From positions 62,001-126,000 of the forward strand of contig CAMWTJ010000001.1 in NCBI GenBank assembly GCA_947177185.1: 64,000 nt of DNA, given 5' to 3'. The notes under the pieces were generated by a model, which saw only the letters and a list, made by a program, of their open reading frames with translations, ran no database searches and was not told the DNA's origin. Below, piece by piece: positions 29,155 to 38,692 of the stretch (the first letter of the stretch is position 1; each line of letters starts with the position of its first letter). A program made the position numbers and the translations under genes. Source of the DNA: an uncultured Porphyromonadaceae bacterium (GTDB lineage: Bacteria; Bacteroidota; Bacteroidia; Bacteroidales; Muribaculaceae).

Positions 29155-31506
29155 ATGAGATTATCGGAACTGAATACCGGCGATGTGTGCGTGGTGGCCA
29201 AAATACTCGGCCACGGTGCATTCCGCAAGAGAGTCATAGAAATGGGCTTTGTGAAAGGCCGCCCAGTGCGTGTGCTTCAGCATGCGCCGCTGCGCGACCC
29301 CATAAAGTATGCCATTATGAACTACGAGGTGAGTCTGCGTGCGGCAGAGGCCAATATGATAGAGGTGGTGAAAGTCGACGACCCGGCACAGATAGCCAGC
29401 CTTGAGAGCGCCGGAACCGTTGAAGTGCACGATGTGGCCGAAAGCATAGTAAGGGACAGACACAGAATTGTGAACGTGGCCCTTATCGGCAATCCAAACT
29501 GCGGCAAGACATCGCTGTACAACGAACTCTCCGGGGCCAGTGAGCATGTGGGCAACTACAGCGGTGTGACCGTCGACGCCAAACTGCGTGTGTTTCACCA
29601 CAAGGGCTATACGTTCCGCATAGTCGACCTTCCGGGCACGTATTCGCTCACCACGTATTCGCCCGAAGAACTTTATGTGCGGCGCTATCTTCACGACAAT
29701 ACCCCCGACGTGATAGTCAACGTGGTGGATTCCACCAATCTGGAGCGTAACCTGTATCTGACCACTGAGCTTATCGATATGGACCGCCGTATGGTGGTGG
29801 CCCTGAACATGTTCGACGAACTGCGCCGCAGCGGCGCCCGATTCGACTACGAGATGCTCGGCGGCATGGTGGGCGTGCCTATGGTGCCGATTGTGGCGCG
29901 CACGGGCGAAGGTGTGGAAAAATTGCTCGATACGGTGCTCGAGGTGTACAACGACGTGCAGCCTAACGTGCGCCATATTCATGTCAACCTCGGCGCCGAT
30001 ACGGAGGCGGCCCTGCGCCGTCTGGTCGACGCACTGAAGGGCGTGCCCGGAATCCAGCGTCGCTTTTCGCCGCGCTATGTGGCCATAAAACTGCTCGAGG
30101 GCGACAGAGAGGCTGAAAACGAACTCGCCGGATGTGAGGGCGCAGATGGCATCATAGCGCTGCGCGACGAACTCCGTGCGGAGCTTTCGCAACTGCACGG
30201 CGAGGATATATCCGCCCAGGTGGCCGGCGCGAAATACGGGTTTATAGCCGGCGCCCTGGCCGAAACCATGACTGCACCCCCGGTCGATACGCGCGAGGTC
30301 ACGCGGCGAGTGGACAATGTGGTGACCAACAAAATACTCGGATTCCCGATATTCTTCGCCATCATGTTTTTCATATTCTGGGCCACATTCGTGCTCGGAC
30401 AGTACCCGATGGACTGGATAGAAAGCGGAGTGGACGGCCTGAGCGAGCTGCTGAACCGCATGATGCCCGACGGAGTGCTGAAAGACCTGATAGCCGACGG
30501 CATAATAGGCGGAGTAGGCGGAGTGATAGTGTTTCTGCCGAATATCCTCATTCTGTATTTCTGCATCTCATTTATGGAAGATTCAGGCTATATGGCGCGC
30601 GCAGCGTTCATAATGGACAAAGTGATGCACCGGGTGGGGCTCCACGGCAAATCGTTCATACCGCTTGTGATGGGTTTCGGCTGCAATGTGCCGGCTATCA
30701 TGGCCACACGCGCCATAGAGAGCCACTCCAGCAGGCTTATCACCATACTTATCAATCCCTTCATGTCGTGCTCGGCGCGTGTGCCGCTGTATGTGCTGCT
30801 CGTGGGCACATTCTTCTCGGCGCATGCGGCGCTGGTGTTCAGCGGGCTTTATGTGGCAGGCATACTGGTGGCGGTGATGACCGCGCGTCTGCTCCGCAAG
30901 CTGCTCTTCCGAAAGGAGGAAACGCCGTTTGTGATGGAGCTGCCGCCATATCGCATACCCACGCTGCGCTCGAGCCTGCTGCACACATGGGCCAAGGGCG
31001 TGGAGTACCTTAAAAAGATGGGCGGCATTATACTTGTGGCAAGCATAGTGGTGTGGGCGCTGAATTACTTCCCCCTTTCGAGCCACGACAATCCGGCGCA
31101 GGACAGTTATCTTGAATCCATAGGCAAGACCGTGCAGCCCGTTATGGAACCTATCGGTTTTTCGTGGCGCGGCTCGGTGGCAGCCTTGGCAGGCGTGCCC
31201 GCCAAGGAGATTGTGGTGTCGACACTCGGAGTGCTTTACACCGACGACGAAGCCGTGGCTCCGGCAAAACTCGGCGAGCGCCTGCGCAGTGTCAATCCGC
31301 ACACCGGGCGCCCGGACTTTTCCGGCGCGGAGGCTTTGAGTTTCATGGTATTCATATTGCTGTACTGCCCGTGCCTTGCCACCGTTATGGCGATAGCGCG
31401 CGAAACCGGCTCGTGGAGATGGGCCGCGTTCAGCATTGTCTACAACACTCTGCTGGCGTGGCTTGTGGCGTTTGCGACATATCGCGTGGCACTTCTTTGC
31501 TGGTAA
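29155..31506 (+). CDS. feoB: Ferrous iron transporter, FeoA-FeoB fusion
   Basis: A 783-residue Fe(II) permease. Residues about 1-75 are a FeoA SH3-like domain (MRLSELNTGDVCVVAKILGHG, FRKRVIEMGFVKG). The G-protein domain follows: G1 GNPNCGKTSLYN, G3 DLPGTYSLT, G4 NMFDE. Then come the FeoB transmembrane gates with GYMARAAFIMD, and the two Gate motifs around LVMGFGCNVPAIMATR and VAALAGVPAKEIVVSTLGVLY. The fusion is usual in Bacteroidetes. Last gene of the ftsY operon. Confidence 0.95.
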   Translation: MRLSELNTGDVCVVAKILGHGAFRKRVIEMGFVKGRPVRVLQHAPLRDPIKYAIMNYEVSLRAAEANMIEVVKVDDPAQIASLESAGTVEVHDVAESIVRDRHRIVNVALIGNPNCGKTSLYNELSGASEHVGNYSGVTVDAKLRVFHHKGYTFRIVDLPGTYSLTTYSPEELYVRRYLHDNTPDVIVNVVDSTNLERNLYLTTELIDMDRRMVVALNMFDELRRSGARFDYEMLGGMVGVPMVPIVARTGEGVEKLLDTVLEVYNDVQPNVRHIHVNLGADTEAALRRLVDALKGVPGIQRRFSPRYVAIKLLEGDREAENELAGCEGADGIIALRDELRAELSQLHGEDISAQVAGAKYGFIAGALAETMTAPPVDTREVTRRVDNVVTNKILGFPIFFAIMFFIFWATFVLGQYPMDWIESGVDGLSELLNRMMPDGVLKDLIADGIIGGVGGVIVFLPNILILYFCISFMEDSGYMARAAFIMDKVMHRVGLHGKSFIPLVMGFGCNVPAIMATRAIESHSSRLITILINPFMSCSARVPLYVLLVGTFFSAHAALVFSGLYVAGILVAVMTARLLRKLLFRKEETPFVMELPPYRIPTLRSSLLHTWAKGVEYLKKMGGIILVASIVVWALNYFPLSSHDNPAQDSYLESIGKTVQPVMEPIGFSWRGSVAALAGVPAKEIVVSTLGVLYTDDEAVAPAKLGERLRSVNPHTGRPDFSGAEALSFMVFILLYCPCLATVMAIARETGSWRWAAFSIVYNTLLAWLVAFATYRVALLCW

Positions 31507-31526
31507 GCGAATAATTGCTAAATTTG
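31497..31526 (+). promoter_or_regulatory. Promoter of the dCMP deaminase operon
   Basis: TTG (31497-31499, inside the end of feoB), 19-bp spacer, TAAATTTG (31519-31526), 7 nt before the ATG. Predicts a leader of a few nucleotides at most. Confidence 0.7.
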
Positions 31527-31533
31527 CAGAATC

Positions 31534-31971
31534 ATGACAGAAAACACAGACAAACAGCTTCTGCTTGACTGCCGCTACCTTCGCATGGCCGCCATATGGG
31601 CCGAAAACTCATATTGCGTGCGGCGCAAGGTGGGAGCCATAATAGTCAAGAACCGCATGATCATCTCGGACGGCTATAACGGCACGCCCGCCGGATTCGA
31701 GAACGTGTGCGAGGACGAATACGGCTCCACAAAGCCTTATGTGCTGCATGCCGAAGCCAATGCCATAACCAAGGTGGCGCGCAGCAACAACAGCAGCGAC
31801 GGCGCTACGCTGTATGTGACGGCATCGCCGTGCATGGAGTGCGCCAAACTTATCATACAGGCCGGCATACGTCGTGTGGTGTTTCACGAGCTGTACCGCA
31901 TAGCCGACGGCATAGAGCTCCTGCGCCATAGCGGCGTGGAGTGTGTGCACATCCCAGAAATAACGCAATAA
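31534..31971 (+). CDS. Deoxycytidylate (dCMP) deaminase family protein
   Basis: A 145-residue zinc deaminase. It has the ligand and proton-shuttle motif HAEANAI (about 71-77) and PCMECAKLIIQAGI (about 99-112). N-terminal RRKVGAIIVKNRMIISDGYNGTPAG matches ComEB/dCMP deaminases that supply dUMP. Its stop (TAA) and the next start (ATG) share one base. The operon with an S41 protease and 5-FCL is typical of the order. Confidence 0.9.
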   Translation: MTENTDKQLLLDCRYLRMAAIWAENSYCVRRKVGAIIVKNRMIISDGYNGTPAGFENVCEDEYGSTKPYVLHAEANAITKVARSNNSSDGATLYVTASPCMECAKLIIQAGIRRVVFHELYRIADGIELLRHSGVECVHIPEITQ

Positions 31972-33599
31972 TGAATAAAAAGATATATCGCTTTCTGCCC
32001 CTGGCCGGAGCAGTCGTACTGGCAGCCGGCATGTGGCTGGGATATATGCTTGCCGATGGCGACAAGACGTCCACCACTCAGCGCAAGCTCGCAAAAGTGC
32101 TGGAAATCATATCCGACGAATACGTGGACTATCTCGACATGGACAGTGTGCTCGAGAGCGTGATACCGCTGCTCACGGAAAATCTTGACCCGCACTCGGT
32201 GTATCTGACTGCCGAGCAGCGGGCCGAAGCCAATCAGAAACTCGACGGCTCGTTCAGCGGCATCGGCATACAGTTTCAGCAACTGGCCGATTCGGTGTGC
32301 GTGGTGGAGGTGATAGAAGGCGGCCCCTCGGAACGCGCCGGCCTCTTGCCCGGCGACAGAATAGTGGCGGCAGGCGATTCGGTGCTGACCGGGACGGGAA
32401 TAGACGCCGATGCCGTGCGTTCGATACTGCGCGGGCCGGCAGGCTCGCACGTGGAGCTGACCGTGGTGCGGCGCGGATGCGACGAACCGCTTAAAATCAC
32501 AGTGGTGCGCGGCGATGTGCCGCTAAACAGCATTGACGCGGCTTATCTCGCCGACGACGGCAGGATAGGCTATATCAAGGTGAACACTTTCGGCCGCAAC
32601 ACTTACGCAGAATTCCTTCAGAGTCTGTACGGGCTGCATCGCGAGGGCGCAAAATCATTTATTGTGGACCTGCGCGGCAACACCGGCGGCTACATGGACC
32701 CCGCCATAATGATGGTCAATGAGTTTCTTCCCGCCCAAAGCACTATTGTGGCCACACGCGGCCGCGACGAGCGGGAAAACACAATAGTAGTGAGCGACGG
32801 CACCGGGCGCTTTGACGACGTTCCGCTGGTGGTTCTTATAGACGAGTTCACCGCCAGCAGCAGCGAGATTTTCTCCGGCGCCGTGCAGGACAACGACCGT
32901 GGACTCATCGTAGGACGCCGCTCTTTCGGAAAAGGACTGGTGCAGCGTTCGTTCGAACTGCCGGACAGCAGCGAGCTGCGTCTGACCGTGCAGCGCTACT
33001 ATACGCCGTCGGGCCGATGCATACAGAAGGGATTCGCACGCGGCGAAAACGAAGCATATGAAGCGGAAATATTCGAGCGCTATGACCATGGCGAGAATTT
33101 TTCGGCTGACAGTGTGGCCATAGACTCCGCCGACGTGTACTACACATCGGCCGGCCGCGCAGTGTATGGCGGCGGCGGAATAATGCCTGACGTGTTTGTG
33201 GCGTCGGACACCACCGGGATAAACAAATTCTACATAGAGCTGGCCAACGCCAATCTGCTGGCGCGCTTCGCCTTTGAATATGTGGACCTGAACCGTCAGG
33301 ACCTCAACAAGGCGGCCAATGTGAAGGAACTGCTCGAGATGCTGCCCTCGGACAGTGTGCTGCTGTCGGCTTTCGCCACATACGCACGCCAGAGCGGGGT
33401 GCGCATGCGGTATTATTATCTCAACAATTCGCGCCGTCTGATTGTTAGACAACTGAAAGCTCTCATCGCCCGGGATGTGCTCGGTTCGCAAGCCTATTTT
33501 GAGATTTTCAATACCGAGGACCCTGTTGTGGTGGAAGCCATAAGCCAGATACGCTCGGGTGCCGCGGCCAACGTGGGCCTTGACGTGTCGAAACAGTAA
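31971..33599 (+). CDS. S41-family C-terminal processing protease
   Basis: A 542-residue periplasmic serine protease. Start at ATG 31971 (MNKKIYRF), since the track start is an upstream GTG. An N-terminal membrane anchor/signal (about 7-25) precedes a PDZ domain (about 85-165, GIGIQFQQLADSVCVVEVIEGGPSERAGLLPGD). The S41 catalytic core has DEFTASSSEIFSGAV with the nucleophile Ser and GRRSFGKGLVQ with the general-base Lys. A C-terminal extension of about 150 residues follows. Likely Tsp/CtpA-like processing of envelope proteins; the target is unknown. Confidence 0.93.
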   Translation: MNKKIYRFLPLAGAVVLAAGMWLGYMLADGDKTSTTQRKLAKVLEIISDEYVDYLDMDSVLESVIPLLTENLDPHSVYLTAEQRAEANQKLDGSFSGIGIQFQQLADSVCVVEVIEGGPSERAGLLPGDRIVAAGDSVLTGTGIDADAVRSILRGPAGSHVELTVVRRGCDEPLKITVVRGDVPLNSIDAAYLADDGRIGYIKVNTFGRNTYAEFLQSLYGLHREGAKSFIVDLRGNTGGYMDPAIMMVNEFLPAQSTIVATRGRDERENTIVVSDGTGRFDDVPLVVLIDEFTASSSEIFSGAVQDNDRGLIVGRRSFGKGLVQRSFELPDSSELRLTVQRYYTPSGRCIQKGFARGENEAYEAEIFERYDHGENFSADSVAIDSADVYYTSAGRAVYGGGGIMPDVFVASDTTGINKFYIELANANLLARFAFEYVDLNRQDLNKAANVKELLEMLPSDSVLLSAFATYARQSGVRMRYYYLNNSRRLIVRQLKALIARDVLGSQAYFEIFNTEDPVVVEAISQIRSGAAANVGLDVSKQ

Positions 33600-33604
33600 G
33601 GTCT

Positions 33605-34168
33605 ATGAAAAAAGAGGATATCCGCGCGCGCATGCGCAACCAAAAATCACTGCTGACCGAAACCGAGCGAAACAGCGCGGCCGAAGCAGTGTTCGCTCTG
33701 CTTGAGAAAATGACAGCCTTCATATTGGCCGACAGGGTATTGCTCTACAACTCTCTCCCCGACGAACTGTCCACCCGTGCTTTTCTTGACAAGTGGCATG
33801 GCCGGAAGCGCATGTATCTGCCGCGAGTCAACGGCATAGATCTCGATATACTGCCGTACGAGCGTACGCGCACGCATCTCGGCGCTTTTCATATCGAGGA
33901 GCCCGACGGCGAAGATGTCACCGATGTGGCCGATATAGACCTTATCGTGGTGCCGGCTGTGGCTTATGATACCGACGGCTCCAGAGTCGGCCGCGGAAAA
34001 GGATATTACGACAGACTTCTCGTGGCGTCGCGGGCTGTCAAAGTAGGTGTGGCCTACGATTTCCAGCTGCTTGACAGCGGAAGCTTCGACACGGAAGCCC
34101 ACGATGTGGCCATGGACTACATCATCACCCCCGGCCGCTTTATAAGGCTGCGCCGCACGCGCGGCTGA
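33605..34168 (+). CDS. 5-Formyltetrahydrofolate cyclo-ligase
   Basis: Converts 5-formyl-THF to 5,10-methenyl-THF. The 187-residue protein shows an N-terminal MRNQKSLLTE helix, VLLYNSLPDELSTRAFL, and the nucleotide-binding GRGKGYYDRLL (about 133-143). It lies 5 nt after the S41 protease gene and is followed by a hairpin. It links functionally with the glycine cleavage operon through folate, though it is not near it. Confidence 0.9.
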   Translation: MKKEDIRARMRNQKSLLTETERNSAAEAVFALLEKMTAFILADRVLLYNSLPDELSTRAFLDKWHGRKRMYLPRVNGIDLDILPYERTRTHLGAFHIEEPDGEDVTDVADIDLIVVPAVAYDTDGSRVGRGKGYYDRLLVASRAVKVGVAYDFQLLDSGSFDTEAHDVAMDYIITPGRFIRLRRTRG

Positions 34169-34191
34169 CGGCATAGCTGCCGCAGCGCCTA

Positions 34192-34228
34192 CGCAGCCCG
34201 CACAGATGCCGAAGCTGTGCGGGCTGCG
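34192..34228 (+). terminator. Hairpin terminator after the 5-FCL gene
   Basis: A perfect 14-bp stem, CGCAGCCCGCACAG with CTGTGCGGGCTGCG, loop 9 nt. The following cgtattatag is only weakly T-rich. Confidence 0.5.
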
Positions 34229-34280
34229 CGTATTATAGCTTGGATAAAGGCTCTTAAATACTGTGTATAAGTGTAAAATA

Positions 34281-34312
34281 TTTGGTTGTGTCGAAATTTT
34301 AAGTTAATTTTG
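34281..34312 (+). promoter_or_regulatory. rprXY promoter
   Basis: TTTG (34281-34284), 20-bp spacer, TAATTTTG (34305-34312). Gives a 5'UTR of about 95 nt, AT-rich, with no clear structure. Confidence 0.7.
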
Positions 34313-34411
34313 GAGCGAAATGTTAAAATGATACCCGTTTAAAAAACAATAAGGTATTTTAATTGTTAACAAAACAAAGGTTAAATCCTTAACACTCCTC
34401 CGACACCTGAA

Positions 34412-35941
34412 ATGAAGAAACAGACTATATGGATTCTGACGATTCTGATGGCAATAGCCTTCGTAGGCCTGCTGTGCATCCAGATTTTCTATATGAAGAA
34501 TATAGTAAGAATCCGCTACGAGCAGTTCTCGCAGGGCGTGCGCCAGAGTCTTGTGGCTGTGGCGCAGCGTCTTGAGCAGGACGAGGCGCGCCATTTTCTG
34601 GAAGAGGATGTGAATAGCATCCGTTCGTCGAGTATTTTTGCCCAATATCTTGGCGAAAACGTTCCCAACCTCAGCGGAGTCAAATATTCGTTCACGACAT
34701 CGACCGGGCTTGAGGCGGACCTCACCATCAAAGGCGGCGTGCAGGAGATAAGCAAACTGCAGGTGGGCACGCAGCTCGGCACCGACCACTACAGCCGCCT
34801 TCAGAACAATTACCACGACAGATATCTATATCAGAAGGGCATGATAGACGATGTGATTCTCAACATCGTTTCCTCGGCCAGCTCGCGACCCATAGCCGAG
34901 CGTGCCGACTCGGCCGTTGTGGCCAGATATCTGCGTCAGGAACTCGACACACTCGGGCTCACCGTGCCTTTTGAGTTCGCGGTGGCCAACTATGCCGGCA
35001 CCGTGCTGTACAAGAGCCGTAATTTCCGTGCGGTGGCTGCCGATCGCGACAATATGTTCGTGCAGGCTCTGTTTCCGAACGACAATACCGGCCGCCTGAA
35101 CTATCTCAAGGTATATTTCCCGACTAAAAAGGACTATATATTCTCGTCCATAAAATTCATGGTGCCGGCCTTCGCTTTCACGTTCATATTGCTGATTATA
35201 TTCGTGTTTACCATAATTGTGGCTTTCCGTCAGAAGAAACTTACGGAAATGAAAAACGATTTTATCAACAACATGACGCACGAGTTCAAGACTCCGATAT
35301 CGTCCATATCGCTTGCGGCGCAGATGCTCAACGACCCGAGCGTGCGCAAGTCGCCGGCCATGATGCAGCAGATAAGCAACGTGATAAACGACGAAACGAA
35401 GCGCCTGCGTTTCCAGGTGGAGAAAGTGCTGCTGATGTCGATGTTCGACCGTCAGAAGGTAAGCCTGAAACTGAAGGAGATAGATGCTAATTCGGCCATT
35501 GACAACATCGTCAACACGTTTAAGCTCAAAGTGGAGAAATATGGCGGACGCATACATGCCCGCCTGGATGCCGACGACGCTATAGTCAACGTGGACGAGA
35601 TGCATTTCACCAATGTGATATTCAATCTGCTGGACAATGCAGTGAAATATCGTCGCGACGAGGAACCGCTGGAGCTTACGGTGTCGACACGAAACATCGG
35701 CGACAACCGCCTCGAGATTACAGTGGCCGACAACGGCATCGGCATACGCCGCGACGACCTCCGAAAAATATTCGACAAATTCTACCGCGTCAGCACCGGC
35801 AACCGCCACGACGTGAAAGGCTTCGGACTCGGTCTGGCCTATGTGCGCAAGATGGTGGGCGACCTCGGCGGCGAAATCACAGCCGAAAGCGAATTCGGCG
35901 CGGGAACTACATTTAAAATAATATTACCTCTAACCAACTAA
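34412..35941 (+). CDS. rprX: Sensor histidine kinase, RprX type
   Basis: A 509-residue membrane kinase. TM1 is about residues 7-27, a periplasmic sensor spans about 30-245, and TM2 (about 250-272, FAFTFILLIIFVFTIIVAF) leads directly, without an evident HAMP domain, into the H-box NNMTHEFKTPISSISL. The N-box is FNLLDNAVKYR and the G-boxes are DNGIGIRRDDL and GFGLGLAYV. The paired regulator follows 13 nt downstream. The pair matches Bacteroides RprX/RprY; the signal is unknown. Confidence 0.9.
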   Translation: MKKQTIWILTILMAIAFVGLLCIQIFYMKNIVRIRYEQFSQGVRQSLVAVAQRLEQDEARHFLEEDVNSIRSSSIFAQYLGENVPNLSGVKYSFTTSTGLEADLTIKGGVQEISKLQVGTQLGTDHYSRLQNNYHDRYLYQKGMIDDVILNIVSSASSRPIAERADSAVVARYLRQELDTLGLTVPFEFAVANYAGTVLYKSRNFRAVAADRDNMFVQALFPNDNTGRLNYLKVYFPTKKDYIFSSIKFMVPAFAFTFILLIIFVFTIIVAFRQKKLTEMKNDFINNMTHEFKTPISSISLAAQMLNDPSVRKSPAMMQQISNVINDETKRLRFQVEKVLLMSMFDRQKVSLKLKEIDANSAIDNIVNTFKLKVEKYGGRIHARLDADDAIVNVDEMHFTNVIFNLLDNAVKYRRDEEPLELTVSTRNIGDNRLEITVADNGIGIRRDDLRKIFDKFYRVSTGNRHDVKGFGLGLAYVRKMVGDLGGEITAESEFGAGTTFKIILPLTN

Positions 35942-35954
35942 ATTAATACGAATT

Positions 35955-36659
35955 ATGGAAGAACGTATGCGTATACTGCTATGCGAGGACGATGAAAACC
36001 TCGGCATGCTGCTCCGCGAGTATCTTCAGGCAAAAGGTTTCAACGCCGACCTCTATGCCGACGGCGAAAGTGGCTACAAGGCTTTTCAGAAAGGAAAATA
36101 CGATATCTGCGTGCTTGATGTGATGATGCCCAAAAAAGATGGCTTCGCCGTGGCGCAGGAGATTCGCACGGTGAACTCCGAAGTGCCCATAATATTCCTT
36201 ACGGCCAAGTCGCTTAAGGACGATATCCTCGAAGGCTTCAAAATCGGTGCCGACGACTATATCACCAAGCCGTTTTCCATGGAAGAACTTGTGTTTCGTA
36301 TCGAGGCCATACTGCGCCGCGTGAAAGGCAAGAAAGGCAAGGAAGTGACCATGTACAAGATAGGCAAGTTTGCTTTCGACACACAGAAGCAGGTGCTGGC
36401 CATCGGCGACAAGACCACCAAACTCACCACGAAGGAGAGCGAGCTCCTGAGCCTGCTCTGCGCCCACGTCAACGAGATTCTGGAGCGCAATTTCGCTCTT
36501 AAGACAATCTGGATCGACGACAACTATTTCAACGCCCGCTCCATGGATGTCTACATCACGAAGCTGCGCAAGCACCTGAAGGACGATCCCTCCATCGAAA
36601 TAATCAATATCCACGGCAAGGGCTACAAGCTCATTGCGCCCGACGTGGAGGCCAAGTGA
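35955..36659 (+). CDS. rprY: OmpR-family response regulator, RprY type
   Basis: A 234-residue regulator. Receiver domain: acidic pocket CEDDEN, phospho-acceptor Asp in CVLDVMMPKKDG (about residue 52), FLTAKS and DDYITKPF. The C-terminal winged helix (about 135-230) has LTTKESELLSLLC and ARSMDVYITKLRKHL. Two possible starts exist (MEERMRILL or MRILL); I keep the first. Transcribed with rprX. Confidence 0.93.
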   Translation: MEERMRILLCEDDENLGMLLREYLQAKGFNADLYADGESGYKAFQKGKYDICVLDVMMPKKDGFAVAQEIRTVNSEVPIIFLTAKSLKDDILEGFKIGADDYITKPFSMEELVFRIEAILRRVKGKKGKEVTMYKIGKFAFDTQKQVLAIGDKTTKLTTKESELLSLLCAHVNEILERNFALKTIWIDDNYFNARSMDVYITKLRKHLKDDPSIEIINIHGKGYKLIAPDVEAK

Positions 36660-36699
36660 CAATAATCCATACGCTCAACCCGTTAAAATCTCTCCTGAC

Positions 36700-36888
36700 A
36701 TGGGCAAGCAACTGATAGCATACGTGGTGTCGCTTCTGCTGACATCGCTTATCGGATTCGCGATTCTTACGGTGGCCGGCTTTGGCCCTGTGCGCTCATC
36801 TCTGATTTGTGCGTTCAGTATCGCGGTGGTCGGAACCTTCCTTCCGCCACTATTCAAAAAACTGTTCAACCCGTCGCCCCGCAAATAA
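36700..36888 (+). CDS. Small hydrophobic membrane protein of unknown function
   Basis: The track ORF opens at a TTG inside rprY, but the first ATG (36700) gives a 62-residue protein starting MGKQLIAYVVSLLL. Two likely transmembrane helices (about 5-25 and 30-48) are followed by a basic tail FKKLFNPSPRK. It lies 40 nt after rprY and before a strong terminator, so it may share the rprXY transcript. I do not recognise the family. Coding status is moderately supported by hydrophobic periodicity and position only. Confidence 0.5.
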   Translation: MGKQLIAYVVSLLLTSLIGFAILTVAGFGPVRSSLICAFSIAVVGTFLPPLFKKLFNPSPRK

Positions 36889-36908
36889 GCGTGGCGGCGT
36901 AAATACCA

Positions 36909-36946
36909 CAGACGGGGCCGGGAAATCAAACTCCCGGCCCCGTCTG
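36909..36946. terminator. Bidirectional terminator between convergent operons
   Basis: Perfect 15-bp stem (CAGACGGGGCCGGGA with TCCCGGCCCCGTCTG), 8-nt loop, followed by caggtttta on the + strand and by tggtatttac on the minus strand. Confidence 0.7.
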
Positions 36947-36965
36947 CAGGTTTTACAGGCAGCCG

Positions 36966-37850
36966 TCACTCGCGCTTGCGACGAGCTACTGCCCGCAGCA
37001 TAAAAGCCGTGGCGATGGCGCTGACGATGGCGAGCGGCCACATTTTGCCGAGGCCTATGTTGTCCACCGTCACAGCCGGAGTGCCGTGGTTCTGGTAAAT
37101 CCACTGTGCGGTCACGTAGATGGTGTTGTTAAGCGCATGTGCCGCAGCCGGAAGCCATATGGAGCGGCTCCATAGCAGCAGGTAGCCGAAATAGGCGCCG
37201 AGAAGCAGGCGCGGCACAAATCCGAAAAACTGCATGTGGACAGCGCTGAACACTGCTGCCGCTATCCATATGGATGCGTGTGCGTTCACACCACCTGTGG
37301 AGAGCAGGCGCTGCAGGGCGCCGCGGAAAAACAACTCTTCGGAAAATCCCGCGGCCACACCTATAATCAGGATATTCAAAATGAGGTCGCCCCAGGTGCC
37401 CGAGCCCTGCATCACAGTGATCATGGCCTCGGCGTTTTCCTCCATGGTCCGCAGCTTGTCTACGAAGGCGCTCAATGCCCCCGTGGCCTCTATGTTGGCA
37501 TTAGCTTCAATCACCCAGTTCATGGCCGGTGTGGCCACCGGCACTACTGCCAGGGCGAGCCCCCACATGGCCGGGCGCACGCCTCCGCGCAATTCGAGCA
37601 ACTGTGCGGGCAGGCGCGTCACCATCATGGCTGTGACCACAGCCGGAGCTATCAGTGCCAGTATGTCTTGCGCCAGGGCCGCCACACGCAGCACGCGCGC
37701 CGATACAGAACCGAATTTATAGAGCATTACTGTGGTGAGCAGCCCGGTCAGTATATAGCCGAGCACGGCTATGCACACAAAAAGCACAAGGCGGCTCCTG
37801 CGGGTGAGCAGCAACGAGTCAGGGCGAAGGTCGGGCAGGGGAAGTGTCAT
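36966..37850 (-). CDS. CPBP-family intramembrane glutamic endopeptidase
   Basis: A 294-residue polytopic membrane protein of the CAAX/bacteriocin-protection family (ABI/CPBP). Motif 1 is GFSEELFFRGALQRLL (EExxxR), motif 2 FSAVHMQFFGFVPRLLLG, and motif 3 AHALNNT. Probable membrane protease, substrate unknown. Its start shares one base with the TrmN6 stop. Confidence 0.9.
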   Translation of the reverse strand: MTLPLPDLRPDSLLLTRRSRLVLFVCIAVLGYILTGLLTTVMLYKFGSVSARVLRVAALAQDILALIAPAVVTAMMVTRLPAQLLELRGGVRPAMWGLALAVVPVATPAMNWVIEANANIEATGALSAFVDKLRTMEENAEAMITVMQGSGTWGDLILNILIIGVAAGFSEELFFRGALQRLLSTGGVNAHASIWIAAAVFSAVHMQFFGFVPRLLLGAYFGYLLLWSRSIWLPAAAHALNNTIYVTAQWIYQNHGTPAVTVDNIGLGKMWPLAIVSAIATAFMLRAVARRKRE

Positions 37851-38557
37851 TAAAACTGGGGATGGAAATCGTGGGTTAAACTGATGTAATCGTCGGAATA
37901 GCGTCCGTCGGCAGTGCGTATGTCAAGAACAGTTTCCTCGCACAGGCCGTCGCGGGCCGAAAACTCCCAAAGGCTTCGTATAGGCGCAGCGTCCGGGCAC
38001 GGCTTTACGAGGCAGTGTCGGCGAGGCCACAAGCCGGCTATGGCGGCGTCGGCGATAGTAGCATTGTCGTGGGCGGAAGGGAGAATAACCGCGAGATGCC
38101 CGTCGGGAGCAAGGATTTCTCGCGCGCGGCGGGCCAGCGCGCCGAAACTCAGTGAGCCGGCGTGCCTGGCGACAGCTCTTGCCGAATTCGGCGAGCGCAG
38201 ATTCTCAATGAAAAACGGGGGGTTGCAGACTATCAGGCCGTAGGGAGTGCCGGCTTCGAAATTCTCGAACGGGACATTATGCAGCGCGAGCCGCGCGGCC
38301 CACGGCGAGGCGTCGAAATTGGCACGCGCGTCAATGCACGCGTCGGCGTCGCACTCTACGGCGTCAATCCCGGCCGAGGGCATCCGCTGCGCGAGCATAA
38401 GGGCTATTATGCCGCAGCCGGTGCCTATATCGGCCACTCTGCAGTCGGCAGAAGCGGGCGAAGCCCATGCCCCGAGCAGCACGCTGTCGGTGGTTATGCG
38501 CATGCCACAGTGCTCATCCGTCATGGAAAACTGCTTGAATCTGAACAACGGGCGCAT
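37850..38557 (-). CDS. trmN6: tRNA1(Val) (adenine(37)-N6)-methyltransferase
   Basis: SAM-dependent methyltransferase of 235 residues. N-terminal FKQFSMTDEHCGMRITTDSVLLGAW is typical of the YfiC/TrmN6 family. Motif I is VADIGTGCGIIALMLA, and the amino-methylating catalytic motif is VCNPPFF. Followed by CPBP with one shared base. The tig promoter region lies divergently upstream. Confidence 0.9.
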   Translation of the reverse strand: MRPLFRFKQFSMTDEHCGMRITTDSVLLGAWASPASADCRVADIGTGCGIIALMLAQRMPSAGIDAVECDADACIDARANFDASPWAARLALHNVPFENFEAGTPYGLIVCNPPFFIENLRSPNSARAVARHAGSLSFGALARRAREILAPDGHLAVILPSAHDNATIADAAIAGLWPRRHCLVKPCPDAAPIRSLWEFSARDGLCEETVLDIRTADGRYSDDYISLTHDFHPQF

Positions 38558-38619
38558 TATTCAATGGTTTTTAATCATATTTGGCTGCGAAGTTACGAAA
38601 AAAAGCGGGTACTCGCGTG

Positions 38620-38646
38620 TTGTATCAAGAAAATTACTTAACTTTG
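38620..38646 (+). promoter_or_regulatory. tig promoter
   Basis: Exact -7 box TAACTTTG (38639-38646), 46 nt before the ATG. The nearest TTG is 16 bp upstream, shorter than the usual 19-21. Confidence 0.5.
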
Positions 38647-38692
38647 CAATCCGAATTGCGCAACAAAACGAAACAATCAACATATTTATATT

